From Streptomyces mangrovisoli (GTDB lineage Bacteria > Actinomycetota > Actinomycetes > Streptomycetales > Streptomycetaceae), in the NCBI RefSeq assembly GCF_000974985.2, contig NZ_LAVA02000123.1:1-36003 (forward strand): a DNA stretch of 36,003 bases, in the 5' to 3' direction. The notes under the pieces were generated by a model. It had not been told where the DNA came from. It saw nothing but the letters and a program-made list of their open reading frames with translations, and did not search any database. Every line of letters starts with the position of its first letter. The first letter of the stretch is position 1. Of this stretch, positions 15,256 to 23,253 are shown one piece after another. The position numbers were made by a program, and so were the translations under genes.

Positions 15256-16108
15256 GGTCCTCGCCAAGCCCGTCAAAGACACCGCCTCGCCGCCCGACCG
15301 CAAGCAGGTCCGGGCGCGTGCCGCCCGTCGGCGCAGAGCGGTCGTCGTCGGTGCCCGCGTGCTGCTCCTGGTGGCCGTGCTCGGCCTGTGGGAGGCGCTC
15401 TCGCGGGCGGAGGTCATCGATCCGTTCAACTTCTCGATGCCGTCGAAGATCTGGGATCAGATCAGCACCTGGGTCGCGCACGGCACGGCGCAGGGTTCCC
15501 TCGGCCAACAGATCTGGGTGACGCTGCACGAGGCGCTGCTCGGCTGGGGCATCGGAGTCGTCACCGGTGTGGTGTTCGGTATCGCTCTCGGCCGGGTCGC
15601 CTTGCTCGCCGACATCCTTGGTCCATACATCAAGGTGCTCAACTCCATCCCGAGGATCGTCCTGGCCCCGATCTTCGTCATCTGGTTCGGGCTCGGGCCT
15701 GCCTCGAAGGTCGCGTCGGCCGTGGTGCTGGTGTTCTTCCCGGTGTTCTTCAACGCCTTCCAGGGCGCCCGCGAGGTCGACCGCAACCTGATCGCCAACG
15801 CCCGCGTCCTCGGCGCGAGCGACCGCAGGGTGACACTCCAGGTGGTCATCCCCTCCGCCACCTCGTGGATCTTCACCAGCCTCCATGTCAGCTTCGGCTT
15901 CGCCCTCATCGGCGCCATCGTCGGCGAGTACATCGGCGCCACCCAGGGCATCGGCCTGCTCGTCGCCCAGTCCCAGGGCACGTTCAACGCGGCCGGCGTG
16001 TACGCCGCCATGGTGATCCTCGCCGTCGTCGCCCTGGTCGCCGAGGGGCTGCTGACCTTCGCCGAGCGCCGTGTCTTCCGCTGGAAGCCCGCGCACACCG
16101 AGCGCTGA
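15245..16108 (+). CDS. ABC transporter permease (SsuC/TauC type)
   Basis: 287 residues, six membrane helices after a basic N-terminus (KQVRARAARRRRA). The EAA loop, which contacts the ATPase, is NARVLGASDRRVTLQVVIPSA (about 185-205). GEYIGATQGIGLLVAQSQG near the C-terminus is characteristic of the nitrate/sulfonate permeases. Start ATG at 15245 has GAGAGGGG at 15229-15236; GTG at 15236 is a less likely alternative. Overlaps the ATPase gene. Confidence 0.92.
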   Translation: MSPEVLAKPVKDTASPPDRKQVRARAARRRRAVVVGARVLLLVAVLGLWEALSRAEVIDPFNFSMPSKIWDQISTWVAHGTAQGSLGQQIWVTLHEALLGWGIGVVTGVVFGIALGRVALLADILGPYIKVLNSIPRIVLAPIFVIWFGLGPASKVASAVVLVFFPVFFNAFQGAREVDRNLIANARVLGASDRRVTLQVVIPSATSWIFTSLHVSFGFALIGAIVGEYIGATQGIGLLVAQSQGTFNAAGVYAAMVILAVVALVAEGLLTFAERRVFRWKPAHTER

Positions 16109-16185
16109 GCCCCTCCGGCCTCGCACCCGGCCTCGCACCCGACCCCGTCATCCGCATCGCCCTCCCACAAGGACGTGACAACGCC

Positions 16186-17259
16186 ATGCGCACCATCGCC
16201 AGACACGCCTCGCTCACCGCCGCCTGCCTGCTCGCCCTGACCTCCCTGACCGCCTGCGCGAACGACGCGGCGAACACCGCGTCCGCCGGCTCCGGCGGAC
16301 AGGGCGACGGCAAGGGCACCAAGGTGAAGATCATGGTCGGCGGCCTGGACAAGGTCATCTACCTGCCCGCGATGCTCACCCAGCGGCTCGGCTACTTCGA
16401 CGCCGAGGGCCTCGACGTCGAACTCCTCAGCGAGCCCGCAGGCGTCCAGGCCGAGACCGCGCTCGTCTCCGGCCAGGTCCAGGGCGCCGTCGGTTTCTAC
16501 GACCACACGCTCGACCTCCAGGTGAAGGGCAAGTCCGTCGAATCCGTCGTGCAGTTCTCGCACGCGCCCGGCGAGGTGGAGGTCGTGTCCACCAAGAAGG
16601 CGGGAACCGTCACCTCGCCGAAGGACTTCAAGGGCACGAAGCTCGGCGTCACGGGCCTCGGGTCCTCGACGGACTTCCTCACCAAGTACCTCGCGGTCAA
16701 GAACGGCGTCTCGACGAACGAGTTCACCTCCGTCGCCGTGGGCGCGGGCCCGACGTTCGTCTCGGCGCTGCAGCAGGGCTCCATCGACGCCGGCATGACC
16801 ACCGACCCCACCGTCGCCACGGTCCTGTCGAAGAAGGCGGGCAAGGTGATCGTCGACATGCGCACCCCCGAGGGGTCGCAGGAGGCGCTCGGCGGGCCCT
16901 ACCCGTCGTCAAGTCTGTACATGCAGACGGACTGGGTGAATCAACACAAGGACACCGTCCAGAAGTTGGCCGATGCATTCGTCAAGACGCTCAAGTGGAT
17001 GTCCACCCACAGCGCGTCCGAGATCGCCGACAAGATGCCCGCCGACTACGCCCAGGGCGACGGCGCGCTCTACGCCGCCTCCATCAAGAACACCCTGCCG
17101 ATGTTCACCGACGACGGCGTGATGCCCCAGGACGGACCCGAGACCGTGGAGCGGGTGCTCAAGGCGTTCAACCCCACGATCAAGAACGCAACGGTCGACC
17201 TGGACAAGACCTACACGACCGAGTTCGTCAAGAAGGCGGCAGAGAACTCCGCGGGCTGA
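16186..17259 (+). CDS. Lipoprotein substrate-binding protein (NMT1/THI5-like) of the ABC importer
   Basis: 357 residues. Lipoprotein signal with lipobox L-T-A-C (Cys at about 24), then a Gly/Ser linker. The domain starts KVKIMVGGLDKVIYLPAMLTQRLGYFDAEGLDVEL, the usual SsuA/TauA/THI5 N-terminus, and contains KLGVTGLGSSTDFLTKYLA and GSIDAGMTTDPT. It delivers the solute to the permease encoded just upstream. The ligand is not predictable; aliphatic sulfonates, nitrate and pyrimidine precursors are known for relatives, while the flanking DcuS-type kinase suggests a carboxylate. Start supported by AAGGA at 16169-16173. Its last 32 bases overlap the 3' end of the minus-strand kinase gene. Confidence 0.9.
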   Translation: MRTIARHASLTAACLLALTSLTACANDAANTASAGSGGQGDGKGTKVKIMVGGLDKVIYLPAMLTQRLGYFDAEGLDVELLSEPAGVQAETALVSGQVQGAVGFYDHTLDLQVKGKSVESVVQFSHAPGEVEVVSTKKAGTVTSPKDFKGTKLGVTGLGSSTDFLTKYLAVKNGVSTNEFTSVAVGAGPTFVSALQQGSIDAGMTTDPTVATVLSKKAGKVIVDMRTPEGSQEALGGPYPSSSLYMQTDWVNQHKDTVQKLADAFVKTLKWMSTHSASEIADKMPADYAQGDGALYAASIKNTLPMFTDDGVMPQDGPETVERVLKAFNPTIKNATVDLDKTYTTEFVKKAAENSAG

Positions 17260-18961
17260 CGCTCCCACGAGGGAGGGGCACCGCCGCTTCCGGGAGGGAC
17301 TCCGCCCCGTCCGGAAGCGGCCCGGCCGCATCCGGACGGGCCACGGCCTCGTCCCCGACGAGCGCCTCCGGCAGCACCACCGTGAACTGCGCGCCCCCGC
17401 CGTCGGCGTCCCCCACCGTGGCGCTCCCGCCCTGCCGCTCCGCGAGCCGGCGCACCAGCGAGAGCCCTATCCCGCGCCGGCCGTGCGCGGGCGGCCGCTT
17501 GGTGGACCACCCCTCGGTGAAGACCAGTTCGCGCCGCTCGGCCGGGATCCCCGGGCCCGTGTCGCGCACCCGGAGCACGGCGGTACGGCCCTCGACACGC
17601 AGTTCGACCTCCACGCGCGCGTGGGCCGTACCCGCGACGGCGTCGAGGGCGTTGTCGACCAGGTTGCCCACGACCGTCACCAGCCCCCGCGGGTCGATCA
17701 ACCGGTCCGGCAGCGCCGTGCGCTCCGAGATCCACAGGGCGACACCACGCTCCGCGGCTACGGTCGCCTTGCCCACCAGCAGCGCGGCCAGCAACGGGTC
17801 CCGGATCTTCTCGGTGACCTGTTCCGCGGTCGCGCGGTGGTCGCCCACCACCTCGCCGATGAAGTCCACCGCGTCGTCGTACATGTCCAGTTCGAGCAGG
17901 CCGAGCAGCGTGTGCATGCGGTTGGCGTGCTCGTGGTCCTGGGCGCGCAGCGCGTCGATGAGACCGCGCGTGGAGTCGAGCTCCCGGCCGAGCTGCTCCA
18001 GCTCGGTGCGGTCGCGCAGGGTGGCGACGGCGCCGCCGTCGTCCGTCGGCATCCGGTTCGCGACCAGGACCCGCTGCCCGCGCACGGCGAGCAGATCGGT
18101 GCCCGTGACCCGGCCGGCCAGCACGTCCGTCGTACGGCCCGTGCCGAGCGCCTCGTCCGGAGTGCGGCCCACGGACTCGTCGCCGAGGCCGAGCAGGCGC
18201 CGCGCCTCGTCGTTGAGCAGCCGTATGCGACCCGTGCGGTCCAGGGCGACGACGCCCTCCCTGATGCCGTGCAGCATCGCCTCCCGCTCCGCGAGCAGCG
18301 CCGAGATGTCCGAGAAGGCCAGGTCCCGGGTCTGCCGATGGACCCTCCGCGAGACCAGCCAGGCGGCGAGCGCGCCGACGGCCAGGGCGCCGCCGGCGTA
18401 CGCGAACAGGCCGGGGATCGCGCTCATCAGACGCCCGCGCACGCTGTCGTAGGCGATGCCCACCGACACCGCCCCGACGATCCGGCCGCGCGCGTCGCGC
18501 AGCGGCACCTTGCCGCGCGCCGAGCGACCCAGGGTGCCCGTGTCGATCTGCATGACCTCCGCTCCGGCCAGCGCCCGGCTGGGGTCGGTCGAGACCCTGC
18601 GGCCGATCTGCGCCGGGTCGGTGTGCGACCAGCGCACCCCGTGCAGGTCCATCACGACGACGTACTCGGCGCCGGTGGCGAGCCTGATCCGCTCCGCCTC
18701 GCGCTGCACGGGTCCGGTGGGGGAGGGGCTGGTGTCCTGGAGGTCGTGGACGACGGCGGGCTGCTCGGCGGTGGTCTCGGCGATGGCGAGCGCCCGGCGC
18801 ATCGCCTCCTGGTCGAGCTGGTGGCTCAGGGGCGCGAGGAAGAGTCCGGTCGCCAGCACCGCCACGCCCGCGGCGAGCAGCACCTGCATCAGCAGCACCT
18901 GCGAGAACACCCGCCGTGGCAGTCCGAGGCGCAGGCGGCGGGCGGGGGCTGTGGGGCTCAT
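17228..18961 (-). CDS. DcuS/CitA-type sensor histidine kinase
   Basis: 577 residues. First membrane helix (about 18-40), an extracytoplasmic PDC-type sensor (about 45-175) with VVVMDLHGVRWSHTDPAQIGRRV as in CitA/DcuS, second helix (about 187-207), PAS domain (about 215-315), DHp segment with phospho-acceptor His in DHEHANRMHTLLGLL, and ATPase domain with NLVDNALDAV, DTGPGIP and GRRGIGLSLVRRLAE. A Pro/Ala-rich tail of about 45 residues ends inside the opposite gene. ATG at 18961 begins the usual start MSPTAPARR; ATG at 18997 would add 12 residues, and neither has a clear ribosome site. Together with the regulator at 13588-14280 it forms a citrate/dicarboxylate-type two-component pair. Confidence 0.9.
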   Translation of the reverse strand: MSPTAPARRLRLGLPRRVFSQVLLMQVLLAAGVAVLATGLFLAPLSHQLDQEAMRRALAIAETTAEQPAVVHDLQDTSPSPTGPVQREAERIRLATGAEYVVVMDLHGVRWSHTDPAQIGRRVSTDPSRALAGAEVMQIDTGTLGRSARGKVPLRDARGRIVGAVSVGIAYDSVRGRLMSAIPGLFAYAGGALAVGALAAWLVSRRVHRQTRDLAFSDISALLAEREAMLHGIREGVVALDRTGRIRLLNDEARRLLGLGDESVGRTPDEALGTGRTTDVLAGRVTGTDLLAVRGQRVLVANRMPTDDGGAVATLRDRTELEQLGRELDSTRGLIDALRAQDHEHANRMHTLLGLLELDMYDDAVDFIGEVVGDHRATAEQVTEKIRDPLLAALLVGKATVAAERGVALWISERTALPDRLIDPRGLVTVVGNLVDNALDAVAGTAHARVEVELRVEGRTAVLRVRDTGPGIPAERRELVFTEGWSTKRPPAHGRRGIGLSLVRRLAERQGGSATVGDADGGGAQFTVVLPEALVGDEAVARPDAAGPLPDGAESLPEAAVPLPRGSVSPRSSLPPS

Positions 18962-19109
18962 GGCGACGACGGTACGTGGCGGAGTGCGCGCAGCCATAGG
19001 GGCGGTGCGCGGGGTGGGTCACCGGGCGGGTACGCGCCTGAGCGGCCCCTCGGCCCGGATGGCTCCCGGGGCGGCCACGCGCGCGTGGGGCTCCGGCGCG
19101 CGTGGACGC

Positions 19110-20051
19110 TCAGCCGGGGAGCGCCGCGGCTGCCAGTTCGTGGACGGCCGTGACCTCCAGGCGGGCCGGGGAGCCGAGCACCGAGGCGCCGCAGCTCTCG
19201 GCGCGGGGCGGCAACGCGGCGCCGTAGGCGACGGCCACGTGCCACCGGCGGCCGTCCGTGTGGGCGAGCGTCACCTCCCAGCGCGGGGCCGCGCCGTCCG
19301 TCCGTACGACGCTCAACGCGTCCACGGCGTACTCGCCGAGCAGGGAGCGCACGGCCAGCTCGGCCGCCTGGCCGGGCCGCTCCCAGGCGGAGTTCCCGCG
19401 ACAGCCGTCGACAACCACGCGTCCCTCGGCGGCGCCGTGCAGGACCTCCTTGACGGCGTGCGCCTCGGCCCGGCCGTAGACGTATCCGTACGGCAGCACG
19501 AGGACCGTCGGCGAGAAGCGATGACCACCCAGATGGGTGACCTCCCAGACGCCCTCGACGCCGGACGCGGCGAGTTCCGACGCCAGGGGGCGGCCCAGCA
19601 GGGCGCAGCAGCGGTCGCGTTTGCCGTTGGTGCACACGAGGGCGAGCGGGTCGCCCGTGTGGGGGGCGCCGCCGAGCGCCGAGCCGAAGCTGCGGTGGTC
19701 GCCGCGACCGAGCGCCGCGAGGTCGAGGCCGAGGAGCTGCCGAGGATCGCGCGTCGTGGCGGCGTGCAGCCAGACGTTCCCCGGTACGACGTGGGCGGCG
19801 TACACGCGGCGCACGGGGGGCGTGCCGGGGTCGGCGTGGCGCCCGGGGCGCCGGATGAGGGCGACGCGCACGCCGGTGCCGTCGGCGGCCCTCTCCAGAG
19901 CGCGGCCGAGCGCGGGGTCCAGGTGGCTCGAGGTGAGCGCCTTGGCGCCCCACGGGCCGGGCTGTTCCAGCAGCAGCCAGGTGGTCGCGGTGGCCGCGGT
20001 TCCGGACAGCGGCTCGTCGAGACCCTGGGAGACGGTCGCGCACGTACTCAC
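19110..20051 (-). CDS. Sucrase/ferredoxin-like family protein
   Basis: 313 residues. Family motifs: LVCTNGKRDRCCALLGRPLA (Cys140, Cys148, Cys149), VTHLGGHRFSPTVLVLP (His173, His177), and GCRGNSAW (Cys217). The C-terminal half has a thioredoxin-like ferredoxin fold in this family, which may hold a 2Fe-2S cluster; the name sucrase is historical and no sugar activity is implied. The GTG at 20051 gives the conserved beginning VSTCATVSQG. The leader is an iron box rather than a normal ribosome site, so iron repression by a DmdR/DtxR-type repressor is likely. Enzymatic function unknown. Confidence 0.82.
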   Translation of the reverse strand: MSTCATVSQGLDEPLSGTAATATTWLLLEQPGPWGAKALTSSHLDPALGRALERAADGTGVRVALIRRPGRHADPGTPPVRRVYAAHVVPGNVWLHAATTRDPRQLLGLDLAALGRGDHRSFGSALGGAPHTGDPLALVCTNGKRDRCCALLGRPLASELAASGVEGVWEVTHLGGHRFSPTVLVLPYGYVYGRAEAHAVKEVLHGAAEGRVVVDGCRGNSAWERPGQAAELAVRSLLGEYAVDALSVVRTDGAAPRWEVTLAHTDGRRWHVAVAYGAALPPRAESCGASVLGSPARLEVTAVHELAAAALPG

Positions 20052-20070
20052 AGAGGTGAGCCTAACCTGA
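20052..20070 (-). promoter_or_regulatory. Iron box (DmdR/DtxR-type operator)
   Basis: Minus strand reads TCAGGTTAGGCTCACCTCT. It matches 16 of 19 positions of the Streptomyces iron box TTAGGTTAGGCTCACCTAA, with a perfect 14-nt core. It lies directly before the GTG of the sucrase/ferredoxin-like gene, so a bound repressor would block transcription. Confidence 0.8.
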
Positions 20071-20097
20071 CTTCGCCCGAACCACTTCCGGGCCCGC

Positions 20098-20130
20098 CCC
20101 GTGTCCTGCTCCGGTGGGGTGGGACACGGG
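20098..20130 (-). terminator. Possible terminator of the HTH citrate-synthase-like gene
   Basis: 9-bp stem (20098-20106 / 20122-20130), 15-nt loop, about 60 nt after the stop of the minus-strand gene ending at 20189. An outer CCGCCCC/GGGGCGG pairing (20094-20100 / 20134-20140) is an alternative. Confidence 0.5.
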
Positions 20131-20188
20131 TCCGGGGCGGCGCTCCGCGGCGGGCCCGGCGGAGGGGCGGGTCCCGCCGCGGCACGCG

Positions 20189-21445
20189 CTACGGCAGGGG
20201 CTGCGGCGGCTGCGGCCCCACGTAGTGCCCGCTGGGCCGCATCCGCAGGGGCCGCTCGCCGTACTCCTCCAGGGCGTGCGCGATCCAGCCCGCCGTGCGG
20301 GCGACGGCGAAGATCGTCTCTCCGGCCGAGGCGGCCATTCCGCAGGTCACGGTGAGCACGGCGAGGGCCAGGTCGACGTTGGCGTGCAGCGGGGTGTGGC
20401 GGGCGGTGGTCGCGACGATGTCGCGGGCCGCCGCGAGGGCGGGCCCCGCGTTCGGGATCTCCTCCAGGAGCGCGAACAGCACGCGCGCGCGGGGGTCCTC
20501 GCCCGGGTAGAGCCGGTGGCCGAGGCCGGGGATACGGCGGCCTGCGCGCAGTTCGTCCGCGATGACGGGGGCCGCGCTGCCCTCGTCGAGCACGTCGAGG
20601 AGGAGCCGGTGGGCGAGGCCGCTGGCCGCGCCGTGCAGCGGGCCCTCCAGCACGCCGAATCCGGCGGAGACGGCGGCGTAGGCGTGCGCGCGGGCGGAGG
20701 CGGCGACCCGGACGGCCAGCGTCGAGGCGGCCAGGTCGTGGTCGACGAGGAGGCCCAGGGCGGTGTCCAGGGCGCGCAGGGACGTCTCGTCCTCGATACG
20801 GCCGGTCAGCCTGCCCCACAGCCGCTGGGCCAGGGAGTCGCCGTCGGTGTGGGTGTGCCGCTTCCTGGGCAGGGCGGTGACCAGGGTGGGGATCAGGATG
20901 CGCGCGGTGCCGAGGACGGCGTCCTCGGACAGGTCGAAGCGCATGGGGTCCTCGACCGAGGCGGCGATCGCGGCGACCCGCAGCCGGTCGGTGGGCCCGG
21001 CGTGTTCCGGCAGCGCCTCTACGGCCCGGCGGGCGGCCGCCGCGGACGCCTCCGGGGCGGTGAAGGTGACGCCCGGGGTGAGGCGCCCGGTCCACAGCCA
21101 CTCGGCGATCTCCTCGTAGGAGCGGCGGGCGGCGAGCTCGGTCGCGTCGACCCCTCGGAAGAAGTAGCGGTCCTTCTCGATGAGGGTGATGCGGGTCCGT
21201 ACGGACAGCTCTCCGCCGGAGCCCGAACCGACGGTGCCCTCACGCCTGTTGCGCCGGGCGAGGGCCTCCACCTCCTTGGCGTCGAAGGTGCTGCCGCGGC
21301 CGCCCGGTTCGCGTCTGCTGCTGAGCTGGCCGCGGCTCACGTAGGCGTACACGGTCTCGGGCTTCACGCCGAGCAGCTCGGCGGTCTCGCGGGTGCTGAG
21401 GCGGCGTCCGCCGGGCCGGCCGAGGGCGGGTTCCTGATCACGCAT
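20189..21445 (-). CDS. Citrate-synthase-family protein with N-terminal helix-turn-helix
   Basis: 418 residues. Residues about 14-66 form a MerR/excisionase-like winged HTH (LSTRETAELLGVKPETVYAYVSRGQL), followed by a full-length citrate synthase domain (about 95-415). Catalytic equivalents are present: His in GPLHGAASG, His in GLGHRLYPGEDPRA and Asp in LHANVDLAL. So it can probably use oxaloacetate or another 2-oxoacid with an acyl-CoA, and may also bind DNA. Start ATG at 21445; ATG at 21484 would add 13 residues and fall inside the operator. TTGAAT-N18-GATACC lies upstream with a very short leader. Transcribed away from the second citrate synthase. Confidence 0.88.
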   Translation of the reverse strand: MRDQEPALGRPGGRRLSTRETAELLGVKPETVYAYVSRGQLSSRREPGGRGSTFDAKEVEALARRNRREGTVGSGSGGELSVRTRITLIEKDRYFFRGVDATELAARRSYEEIAEWLWTGRLTPGVTFTAPEASAAAARRAVEALPEHAGPTDRLRVAAIAASVEDPMRFDLSEDAVLGTARILIPTLVTALPRKRHTHTDGDSLAQRLWGRLTGRIEDETSLRALDTALGLLVDHDLAASTLAVRVAASARAHAYAAVSAGFGVLEGPLHGAASGLAHRLLLDVLDEGSAAPVIADELRAGRRIPGLGHRLYPGEDPRARVLFALLEEIPNAGPALAAARDIVATTARHTPLHANVDLALAVLTVTCGMAASAGETIFAVARTAGWIAHALEEYGERPLRMRPSGHYVGPQPPQPLP

Positions 21446-21475
21446 GGCGCACACGGTATCCACCCTGATGACAAG

Positions 21476-21509
21476 TTGATTCAATCAATATTGACAGACA
21501 TTGAGTCAA
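21476..21509. promoter_or_regulatory. TTGA/TCAA palindrome cluster between divergent citrate synthase genes
   Basis: Three palindromes in 34 bases of an otherwise GC-rich genome: TTGATTCAA (21476-21484), TCAATATTGA (21485-21494) and TTGAGTCAA (21501-21509). Outer centres are 25 bp apart. Such clustering indicates a multi-site operator serving both divergent genes. Confidence 0.65.
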
Positions 21510-21520
21510 CCATGGACAGT
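21491..21520 (+). promoter_or_regulatory. Promoter of the second citrate synthase gene
   Basis: TTGACA (21491-21496), 18 nt, GACAGT (21515-21520). The -35 is perfect. The palindrome TTGAGTCAA lies inside the spacer, so a protein bound there would repress. Confidence 0.55.
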
Positions 21521-21545
21521 CGAATCAAGTCCAGGGAGGCAGAGC

Positions 21546-22712
21546 ATGACCATCAACAGGGCCGCAACCACGCTTGTCGACGTGCCGCGGGGGCTCGCGG
21601 GCGTCGTCGTCACCGACACCCGTATCGGTGACGTCCGCGGGCGTGAGGGCTTCTACCACTACCGCCAGTACTCCGCCGTCGAGCTCGCGCGCAGCCGCGG
21701 CTTCGAGGACGTCTGGCATCTCTTGGTCCACGGCCAACTCCCCGACGCCGAGCGGAGAGCGGCCTTCGCCGCGCAGACGGCGGCGCTGCGGCGGCTGCCC
21801 GACGAGGTCCGCTCCGCGCTGCCCGCCGTCGCGGCGGCGAGCGCCCTGTCCGGGCCGCTGGCGGGGATGCGTACGGCGCTGTCGCTGCTCGGGGCGGCGA
21901 AGGGGTTCCGTCCGGTGTACGACATCGACGCGGACCGGCGCCGGGCGGACACGCTCGCCGCGGCGGCCGCCGTGCCCACCATGCTCACGGCGCTGTACCG
22001 GCTGGGGCAGGGGCTTGATCCCGTCGAGCCGCGGGAGGATCTCTCGTACGCGGCCAACTACCTGTACATGTTGACCGGTTCGGAACCGGAGCCGCGATGC
22101 GCACGGGCCGTCGAGCAATACTTGATCTCAACCATTGACCACGGGTTCAATGCGTCAACCTTCACGGCGCGGGTGATCGCGTCCACCGGAGCCGATGTGG
22201 CGGCCTGCCTGGTGGGGGCCGTCGGGGCGCTGTCGGGACCGTTGCACGGGGGTGCGCCCAGCCGGGCGTTGGACACGCTGGACGCCATCGGCACGCCGGA
22301 GCGGATCGATCCGTGGATCCGTGCCCGCGTGCTCGCCGGCGAGCGGATCATGGGTTTCGGGCACGCGATCTACCGTACGGAGGACCCTCGTTCGCGCATG
22401 CTGCGCGAGATCGCTCAGGGCTTCGGCGGGGCGCGGGTCGACTTCGCGGTCGAGGTGGAGCGGCGCGTCGAGGCGATCCTCGCCGAACTGAAGCCGGGCC
22501 GCGAACTCCACACCAACGTCGAGTTCTACGCCGGCGTGGTCATGGAACTCTGCGGCCTGCCCCGCGAGATGTTCACCCCCACCTTCGCGGCGGCCCGAGC
22601 GGTCGGCTGGAGCGCCAACATCCTGGAACAGGCGGAGGACCCGAAGATCATCCGCCCGGTGGCCCGGTATGTGGGGGAGGAGGCGCCGGTGGCGGTGCCG
22701 GCCGTGCGCTGA
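21546..22712 (+). CDS. Citrate synthase family enzyme
   Basis: 388 residues, cytoplasmic, condensing acyl-CoA with a 2-oxoacid (citrate or 2-methylcitrate formation). Catalytic His234 (GPLHGGAPSR) and His273 (GFGHAIYRTEDPRS) are present. The third residue, usually Asp, is Glu326 in HTNVEFYAG. The C-terminal AVGWSANILEQAEDPKIIRPVARYVG is typical. ATG at 21546 with GGGAGG just upstream; the in-frame upstream codons fall in the promoter. Divergent from the HTH-fused paralogue. Which of citrate and methylcitrate is made cannot be told from the sequence. Confidence 0.92.
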   Translation: MTINRAATTLVDVPRGLAGVVVTDTRIGDVRGREGFYHYRQYSAVELARSRGFEDVWHLLVHGQLPDAERRAAFAAQTAALRRLPDEVRSALPAVAAASALSGPLAGMRTALSLLGAAKGFRPVYDIDADRRRADTLAAAAAVPTMLTALYRLGQGLDPVEPREDLSYAANYLYMLTGSEPEPRCARAVEQYLISTIDHGFNASTFTARVIASTGADVAACLVGAVGALSGPLHGGAPSRALDTLDAIGTPERIDPWIRARVLAGERIMGFGHAIYRTEDPRSRMLREIAQGFGGARVDFAVEVERRVEAILAELKPGRELHTNVEFYAGVVMELCGLPREMFTPTFAAARAVGWSANILEQAEDPKIIRPVARYVGEEAPVAVPAVR

Positions 22713-22986
22713 CCCGGACACGGCGACTCGTGACACGGCGACTCGTGACGCCGCCGGCCGCTCCGAACACCTGTCTCCGGCCGGTGGTCAAGTGATGACG
22801 GCGAAATTCGCCCGTCTGCCGGGGCATTGTTGGCACGCTGAGGGTTCGGATCTCGATATCTTGTCGCAGGGCCCTCTCCGGGCACTCCGGCAACACCCTT
22901 GCGCTTGGAGAGCGCGCTCCGACGACCACTTTCGGGGTGCAGTTCGGAGGACCACATCCCTTTGAGCTGTGAGGCGGTAGCTTTCC
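22713..22986. other. Intergenic region between citrate synthase and a small protein gene
   Basis: 274 bases with no gene supported. A 15-nt direct repeat GACACGGCGACTCGT occurs twice in tandem near 22716-22748. No clear terminator seen. The part from about 22800 is less GC-rich and probably carries the promoter of the small gene at 22987. Confidence 0.35.
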
Positions 22987-23223
22987 GTGAAGATCGTGCG
23001 ACGCGTCGGCGTTGCCCCCAAGGAGCGCGGCAGCGCAAGTGGCCAGACGTGCCCCGACATCTTCGAACTCGACAACGGTGACTTCGCTGTCATCGGACGA
23101 GAAGCGACTGCGGAACTCGACCCGAACCTTCCGTCGGACGCGGCACGCGCAGACTACGAACGCATCGTGATCATCACGCGGGAGACTCTCGTGCGTGCCA
23201 AGCGAGACATCCCCGACGCCTGA
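22987..23223 (+). CDS. Small conserved-looking protein of unknown function
   Basis: 78 residues, no signal or membrane segment. Begins KIVRRVGVAPKERGSASGQTCPDIFELDNGDFAVIG, then an acidic middle and a basic helix ending AKRDIPDA. The style and composition resemble small Streptomyces proteins encoded near regulatory clusters, but I do not recognise a named family. GTG start with GAGGCGG about 12 nt upstream. Convergent with the DUF6082-like gene, stops 30 bases apart. Confidence 0.7.
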   Translation: MKIVRRVGVAPKERGSASGQTCPDIFELDNGDFAVIGREATAELDPNLPSDAARADYERIVIITRETLVRAKRDIPDA

Positions 23224-23253
23224 CGCTTCGCGCGAGGCGGAGCCTCCTGGGGA

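Noticed and set aside
19075..19088. Palindrome CCACGCGCGCGTGG as an operator
   Set aside because: Such alternating GC palindromes arise by chance in 70+ percent GC DNA and it lies just past a gene end without supporting context.
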